20,645 bases of DNA, taken from positions 1 to 20,645 of the forward strand of contig DUNJ01000080.1 in NCBI GenBank assembly GCA_012839395.1, written 5' to 3'. Origin of the DNA: Tepidimicrobium sp. Lineage in GTDB: Bacteria > Bacillota > Clostridia > Tissierellales > Tepidimicrobiaceae. Shown in pieces: positions 17,248 to 20,645 of the stretch (the stretch's first letter is position 1; the number at the start of each line of letters is the position of its first letter). A model generated the notes under the pieces. The model had not been told where the DNA came from, searched no databases, and was given only the letters and a program-made list of their open reading frames with translations. A program made the translations under genes and the position numbers.

Positions 17248-17354
17248 AAAGGGATTACACACATCCTTTGACATTAAGGGAAGTGCCTTAATATTTTAAG
17301 GTCCCCTGTATGGATGAAAGGGATGGAGGAATAAAACATGGAGGTGAATTTAAT
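17248..17354 (+). promoter_or_regulatory. Structured rpsB leader with alternative hairpins
   Basis: Several pairings compete. AAAGGGAT (17248-17255) can pair with ATCCTTT (17263-17269) with one bulged G. The same ATCCTTT can instead pair with a second AAAGGGAT at 17317-17324 close to the ribosome binding site. In between, CCTTAA (17286-17291) can pair upstream in ATTAAGG/CCTTAAT (17273-17279 with 17286-17292, 7 bp, followed by ATTTT) or downstream with TTAAGG (17296-17301). The downstream form is extended by GGGA (17278-17281) with TCCC (17302-17305). Autoregulation of rpsB by S2 is known in other bacteria, and this leader could serve the same job, but that is inference. Confidence 0.5.
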
Positions 17355-17373
17355 ATGTCAATTGTTACTATGA
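17338..17373 (+). other. Possible 11-codon reading frame overlapping the rpsB start
   Basis: An ATG at 17338 with its own GGAGG (17325-17329, 8-base spacing) opens a frame reading MEVNLICQLLL and stopping at 17373, past the rpsB start at 17355 and in a different frame. Ribosomes there would cover the rpsB ribosome binding site (17340-17346). It may be chance. Nothing but the well-placed GGAGG supports translation. Confidence 0.25.
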
Positions 17374-18149
17374 AAGCTCTCCTAGAGGCTGGAGTGCATT
17401 TTGGACATCAGACCAGGAGATGGAATCCCAAGATGGCCGAATATATATTTACCGAGAGAAATGGGATCTATATTATAGATTTACAGAAAACGGTAAAAAT
17501 GGTGGATGTAGCTTATGATTTTGTAAAGGATGTAGTATCGGAGGGTGGAAAGATTCTATTTGTCGGTACTAAGAAACAAGCTCAGGAGTCGATTGAGGCC
17601 GAAGCTAAAAGGTGTGGGATGTACTATGTTAATCAAAGATGGCTTGGTGGCATGTTGACCAACTATAAGACCATTAGAAAGAGAATTGATAGGCTTCATA
17701 GGCTGGAGGAGATGGAAGAAGAGGGCATATTTGAGGTACTGCCTAAAAAAGAGGTTATAGAGCTTAATCGTGAAAGAGAGAGGTTGGAGAAGTTTTTAGG
17801 TGGTATAAAGGATATGGATGGAATTCCAGATGCCCTGTATGTAGTGGATCCTAGAAAAGAAAAGATAGCGGTAAACGAAGCAAGGATATTGGGAATTCCG
17901 GTTGTAGCTATAGTCGATACCAACTGTGATCCAGATGAGATCGATTATATAATACCTGGAAACGATGATGCTATTAGGGCTGTTAAACTGCTAACAGGAA
18001 TTATTGCAGATGCTGTCTTAGAGGGCAAGCAAGGTGAACAAATGGAGGAAGTAGGGCAGCCAGAGGAAGAGCAATATGAAGAAATAGAGCATGTTGAGGA
18101 GATAGAAGAAGTAGAAGAAACTAAACAAATGGAAGAAGTAGAAAATTAG
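17355..18149 (+). CDS. rpsB: Ribosomal protein S2
   Basis: Small-subunit protein of 264 aa. Family features: MKALLEAGVHFGHQTRRWNP at the start, the GGKILFVGTKKQAQ stretch, YYVNQRWLGGMLTNYKTI, PDALYVVDPRKEKIAVNEA and PVVAIVDTNCDPD. I chose the ATG at 17355 (GGAGGTG at 17340-17346, 8-base spacing), which gives the normal N-terminus. An in-frame ATG at 17310 would add 15 residues but lies in the leader without a ribosome binding site. Oddly, the C-terminus (about 224-264) is a glutamate-rich tail with EEIEHVEEIEEVEE-like repeats that is not part of the S2 core. Confidence 0.97.
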   Translation: MSIVTMKALLEAGVHFGHQTRRWNPKMAEYIFTERNGIYIIDLQKTVKMVDVAYDFVKDVVSEGGKILFVGTKKQAQESIEAEAKRCGMYYVNQRWLGGMLTNYKTIRKRIDRLHRLEEMEEEGIFEVLPKKEVIELNRERERLEKFLGGIKDMDGIPDALYVVDPRKEKIAVNEARILGIPVVAIVDTNCDPDEIDYIIPGNDDAIRAVKLLTGIIADAVLEGKQGEQMEEVGQPEEEQYEEIEHVEEIEEVEETKQMEEVEN

Positions 18150-18152
18150 CAG

Positions 18153-18205
18153 AAAAGGGTAAGAGTTTAAAGGGATATGGTATCCTTTATGCTCTTACCA
18201 TTTTT
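18153..18205 (+). terminator. Intrinsic terminator/attenuator between rpsB and tsf
   Basis: Outer stem GGTAAGAG (18158-18165) with CTCTTACC (18192-18199), 8 bp, encloses an inner stem AAAGGGATA (18169-18177) with TATCCTTT (18181-18188) with one bulged G. The hairpin is followed by ATTTTT (18200-18205). AAAA at 18153-18156 could extend the base against the T run. No promoter is visible before tsf, so this is likely a partial terminator that sets the tsf:rpsB ratio. Confidence 0.8.
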
Positions 18206-18226
18206 AACAATCAGAGGAGGGATAAA

Positions 18227-18874
18227 ATGAGCATAGATACGGCGCAAATAAAGGAGTTAAGGGAAAGAACTGGGGCAGGCATGCTTGATTGCAGAAACGC
18301 ATTGATGGAAACCGAAGGGAATATAGATAAGGCCATGGACTTATTGCGTGAAAAAGGTTTATCACAAGCTGCAAAGAAATCTAGCAGGATAGCGGCCGAG
18401 GGAGCAGTTGCATCTTATATACATGGAGATAGAATAGGAGCTTTGATTGAAATAAATGCAGAAACCGATTTTGTGGCCAAAACAGATGAATTTAAAGAAT
18501 TTATTAAGGATATGGCTATGCAAGTAGCTGCCTCGAGCCCTAAATATGTAGCCAAGGAAGATGTTCCAGAGGAAGAAGTAGAAAGGGAAAAAGAAATACT
18601 TATAAACCAAGTGGTAAATGAGGGGAAACCAGAGCATATAGCTTCGAAGATAGTTGAAGGAAGGCTAGAGAAATTTTATGAACAGATATGCCTACTAGAA
18701 CAACCCTTTATTAAAGAGCCCGGTATTAAGGTTAAAGATCTTTTAAACGAAAAGATAGCTAAAATAGGTGAAAACATTAAAATTAGGAGATTTGCTAGAT
18801 TTGAAGTGGGTGAAGGATTGGAAAAAAGGGATGAAAACTTTGCTGATGAAGTAGCAAAGCAAATGAAGCTTTAA
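18227..18874 (+). CDS. tsf: Translation elongation factor Ts
   Basis: Nucleotide exchange factor for EF-Tu. The N-terminal UBA-like domain carries IKELRERTGAGMLDCRNAL (about 8-26). The core begins with the EGAVASYIHGDRIGALIEIN stretch, and the EF-Tu-contacting TDFVAKTDEF motif is at 80-89. At 215 aa it is the short form, with a reduced core compared with the roughly 280-aa E. coli protein, as in many Firmicutes and Thermus. A GAGGAGGG site precedes the ATG. The stop codon is inside the downstream inverted repeat. Confidence 0.97.
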   Translation: MSIDTAQIKELRERTGAGMLDCRNALMETEGNIDKAMDLLREKGLSQAAKKSSRIAAEGAVASYIHGDRIGALIEINAETDFVAKTDEFKEFIKDMAMQVAASSPKYVAKEDVPEEEVEREKEILINQVVNEGKPEHIASKIVEGRLEKFYEQICLLEQPFIKEPGIKVKDLLNEKIAKIGENIKIRRFARFEVGEGLEKRDENFADEVAKQMKL

Positions 18875-18911
18875 TTAGATGGAGAACTGCTATCGTTCTC
18901 CATCTAATTAA
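18871..18911 (+). terminator. 17-bp perfect inverted repeat overlapping the tsf stop
   Basis: TTAATTAGATGGAGAAC (18871-18887) and its exact reverse complement (18895-18911) flank a 7-base loop. The tsf stop codon (18872-18874) is in the left arm. The sequence after it is AT-rich but lacks a clean T run, so it may be a weak or bidirectional terminator, or a stem protecting the rpsB-tsf mRNA end. Confidence 0.6.
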
Positions 18912-18950
18912 AATATTTATTACTATATTTCCAATTAGGAGAGGATCTAT

Positions 18951-19667
18951 ATGGGGGAACCGATTTTTAAGAGGGTAGTATTAAAATTGAGTGGAGAAGC
19001 TTTAGCGGGCGATGGGGCCTATGGGATTGATGCTAGGACGATTTCGAGGTTATCCTATGAAGTTAAAAGCATACATAATTTAGGAATAGAGGTAGCAATA
19101 GTTGTAGGTGGGGGTAATTTCTGGAGAGGACGTACTGCTAAGGAGATGGATAGGACAACTTCAGATTATATGGGGATGCTGGGTACAGTTATTAATGCCT
19201 TAGCGTTACAGGATGCATTGGAAAAACTGGATGTAAAAACTAGAGTACAAACTGCTATAGAGATGCGACAGATAGCAGAACCCTACATAAGGAGAAAAGC
19301 CATAAGGCATTTAGAGAAAGGTAGAGTTGTTATATTTGCAGCTGGTTCTGGAAACCCCTATTTTTCAACAGATACAGCCGCAGCATTAAGGGCAGCAGAA
19401 ATTGAGGCAGAAGTTATTTTGTTAGCAAAAAAGGGGGTTGATGGAGTTTATGATTCCGACCCGCATATAAATACAGCTGCTAAGAAATTTAATAGATTAG
19501 GATATATAGATATATTAAATATGGGATTGGAAATTATGGATTCTACTGCAACTTCTTTATGTATGGACAATAATTTACCTATAATAGTATTTGGTATAGA
19601 TGAACCCGATAATATTATAGATGTGGTTCTAGGTAAAAAAATTGGTACTCATATAAAGGAGGATTAA
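18951..19667 (+). CDS. pyrH: Uridylate kinase (UMP kinase)
   Basis: Converts UMP to UDP with ATP in pyrimidine nucleotide synthesis; cytoplasmic hexamer of the amino acid kinase family. Signatures: KLSGEAL (12-18), VVGGGNFWRG (51-60), the DYMGMLGTVINALALQDAL stretch, FAAGSGNPYFSTDTAAALRA and the C-terminal MDSTATSLCMDNNLPI. The length of 238 aa is normal. A TAGGAGAGG site precedes the ATG. It sits in the usual tsf-pyrH-frr order and is separated from frr by 2 bases. Confidence 0.97.
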   Translation: MGEPIFKRVVLKLSGEALAGDGAYGIDARTISRLSYEVKSIHNLGIEVAIVVGGGNFWRGRTAKEMDRTTSDYMGMLGTVINALALQDALEKLDVKTRVQTAIEMRQIAEPYIRRKAIRHLEKGRVVIFAAGSGNPYFSTDTAAALRAAEIEAEVILLAKKGVDGVYDSDPHINTAAKKFNRLGYIDILNMGLEIMDSTATSLCMDNNLPIIVFGIDEPDNIIDVVLGKKIGTHIKED

Positions 19668-19669
19668 TT

Positions 19670-20227
19670 ATGAATTTAGATATTTATAAGGAAACTGAAA
19701 AAAGGATGCAGAGGACTATAGATTCATATCAAGAAGAATTAAAAAGCATAAGGGCAGGTCGGGCAAACCCGGCCCTATTGGATCAGATAAGTGTTGATTG
19801 TTATGGGACGACCACGCCCTTAAAGCAGATTGCCAGTGTTTCTGCGCCGGAGGCTAGATTGTTGGTAGTTCAGCCATGGGATGCTAATCTAATACCAGAA
19901 ATTGAAAAAGAAATTTTAAAATCTGACTTAGGTTTAAATCCATCAAATGATGGTAAATTAATAAGATTACCAATTCCATCATTGACGGAGGAGCGTAGGA
20001 GAGAACTCGTTAAACTAGTAGGAAAAAATGCTGAAAATGCCAAAATTGCCATAAGAAATATAAGAAGGGATTCAAACAACGCTATAAAGCAAATGGAACG
20101 GGATAAAGAGCTTAGCGAAGATGAACGCAAATTAGCTGAGGAAAAGATTCAAAGCATAACTGATAAGTATATAGAAAAGGTTGATGAAGCAACAGCTCAA
20201 AAAGAAGAAGAATTAATGGAGATTTAA
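19670..20227 (+). CDS. frr: Ribosome recycling factor
   Basis: Splits post-termination ribosomes together with EF-G. It is full length at 185 aa. The triple-helix domain includes ELKSIRAGRANPALLDQI near the N-terminus and NIRRDSNNAIKQMERDKELSEDE near the C-terminus. The small beta domain contains TPLKQIASVSAPEARLLVVQPWD. An AAAGGAGG site overlaps the end of pyrH, so translation is probably coupled to it. Confidence 0.98.
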   Translation: MNLDIYKETEKRMQRTIDSYQEELKSIRAGRANPALLDQISVDCYGTTTPLKQIASVSAPEARLLVVQPWDANLIPEIEKEILKSDLGLNPSNDGKLIRLPIPSLTEERRRELVKLVGKNAENAKIAIRNIRRDSNNAIKQMERDKELSEDERKLAEEKIQSITDKYIEKVDEATAQKEEELMEI

Positions 20228-20259
20228 CAAATCCCCTTCTTGCATAGGAGGGGGATTTG
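20228..20259 (+). promoter_or_regulatory. Hairpin between frr and uppS covering a ribosome binding site
   Basis: CAAATCCCC (20228-20236) pairs with GGGGATTTG (20251-20259). The stem can extend inward to about 14 pairs including two G-U pairs, with a four-base loop. It starts right after the frr stop. There is no T run after it, so it is a poor terminator on this strand. The right arm contains GGAGGGGG, the best ribosome binding site for an ATG at 20265, so folding would hide it. Confidence 0.55.
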
Positions 20260-20264
20260 TAGCA

Positions 20265-20633
20265 ATGGGGAGTGAAACTATGGTGAAGGATAGGGTACTG
20301 GAATTAAAAAATAAAATAGATCTTAAGAATCTTCCAGAACACATAGCTATAATAATGGATGGCAATGGGAGGTGGGCCAAAAGAAGATCATTGCCAAGAA
20401 CCGCTGGACATCAGGAGGGTATGAAAAGAGTAGTAGATATAGTTGAGGTAGCCAATGATATTGGCATAAAATATCTATCCCTATACGCTTTTTCCACCGA
20501 AAATTGGAAACGTCCCAAAAGAGAAATCGATGCCTTGATGAATATCCTAGTGCGATATATAAGAAATGAACTGGATAAAATACATAAAAATAATATTAAA
20601 ATTGAAATTATGGGTGATATATTTTCTAGGTAG
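20265..20633 (+). CDS. uppS: Undecaprenyl diphosphate synthase, N-terminal part, interrupted by a stop
   Basis: Cis-prenyltransferase making the C55 lipid carrier for peptidoglycan and teichoic acid. The N-terminal half is convincing: HIAIIMDGNGRWAKRR with catalytic D32, then TAGHQEGMKRV and YAFSTENWKRPKREI. The frame stops at 20631-20633 after 122 codons, right after the MGDI stretch, whereas the family is about 230-260 aa. The half with the RTSGE substrate-binding motif is missing, and only 12 bases of window remain. A frameshift, an end-of-contig error or a true truncation are all possible. The start could also be the ATG at 20280 (GGGGAG at 20267-20272). Confidence 0.85.
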   Translation: MGSETMVKDRVLELKNKIDLKNLPEHIAIIMDGNGRWAKRRSLPRTAGHQEGMKRVVDIVEVANDIGIKYLSLYAFSTENWKRPKREIDALMNILVRYIRNELDKIHKNNIKIEIMGDIFSR

Positions 20634-20645
20634 CTTTGGAAGAAG

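Noticed and set aside
17310..17354. In-frame ATG upstream that would lengthen S2 by 15 residues
   Set aside because: It has no ribosome binding site, lies in the leader, and gives an N-terminus unlike S2. The ATG at 17355 has GGAGGTG at good spacing.
1..20645. CRISPR arrays, insertion sequences, tRNA or rRNA genes, phage or defence genes
   Set aside because: No spaced direct repeats, transposase-like products, cloverleaf sequences or mobile-element ends were seen. All gaps are under about 140 bases and accounted for.

Overview
This window is a stretch of low-GC Gram-positive (Firmicutes, probably Clostridia) chromosome with every gene on the + strand. The evidence is the AT-rich base composition with heavy use of ATA, AGA and AGG codons, strong GGAGG-type ribosome binding sites, and a gene order that closely follows the fla/che operon of Bacillus subtilis and clostridia running into rpsB-tsf-pyrH-frr-uppS. 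CheC, CheD and a FliY-type switch phosphatase argue for Firmicutes rather than Proteobacteria. The exact genus cannot be told from the sequence alone.

Region 1 (1-8968) is the late part of a flagellar operon: fliY (motor switch and CheY-P phosphatase), cheY, the export-gate genes fliO-fliP-fliQ-fliR-flhB-flhA, and the flhF-flhG pair that sets flagellar position and number. Region 2 (8974-14231) is the signalling part: a PilZ-domain protein, then cheB, cheA, cheW, cheC and cheD. No cheR is present. Region 3 (14257-17215) holds the sigma-28 factor gene sigD, a FapA/DUF342 protein, a small very basic protein of unknown function, and a membrane-anchored SwrB-like protein. These genes are packed with gaps of 0 to about 40 bases or with short overlaps. 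No internal promoter or terminator was seen from base 1 to 17215, so they look like part of one long transcript that begins upstream of the window.

Region 4 (17216-20645) is the translation and envelope housekeeping block: rpsB, tsf, pyrH, frr and the first half of uppS. It begins with a good sigma-A promoter placed directly after the stop codon of the last flagellar-block gene. A structured rpsB leader of about 100 nt follows. An intrinsic terminator or attenuator separates rpsB from tsf, and large inverted repeats lie between tsf and pyrH and between frr and uppS. uppS is cut by an in-frame stop after 122 codons, 12 bases before the window ends. This looks like a frameshift or end-of-contig error, or else a real truncation.

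Functionally, CheA/CheW relay receptor signals to CheY and CheB, CheY-P acts on the FliM/FliY switch, FliY and CheC remove the phosphate, and CheD with CheB adjusts receptors. FlhF/FlhG place the FliOPQR-FlhAB export gate, SigD turns on late flagellar genes, and the PilZ protein may link c-di-GMP to motor braking. I see no novel defence, mobile or biosynthetic system. The least ordinary signals are the RNA structures around rpsB, the short reading frame overlapping the rpsB start, the basic small protein before the SwrB-like gene, and the interrupted uppS.
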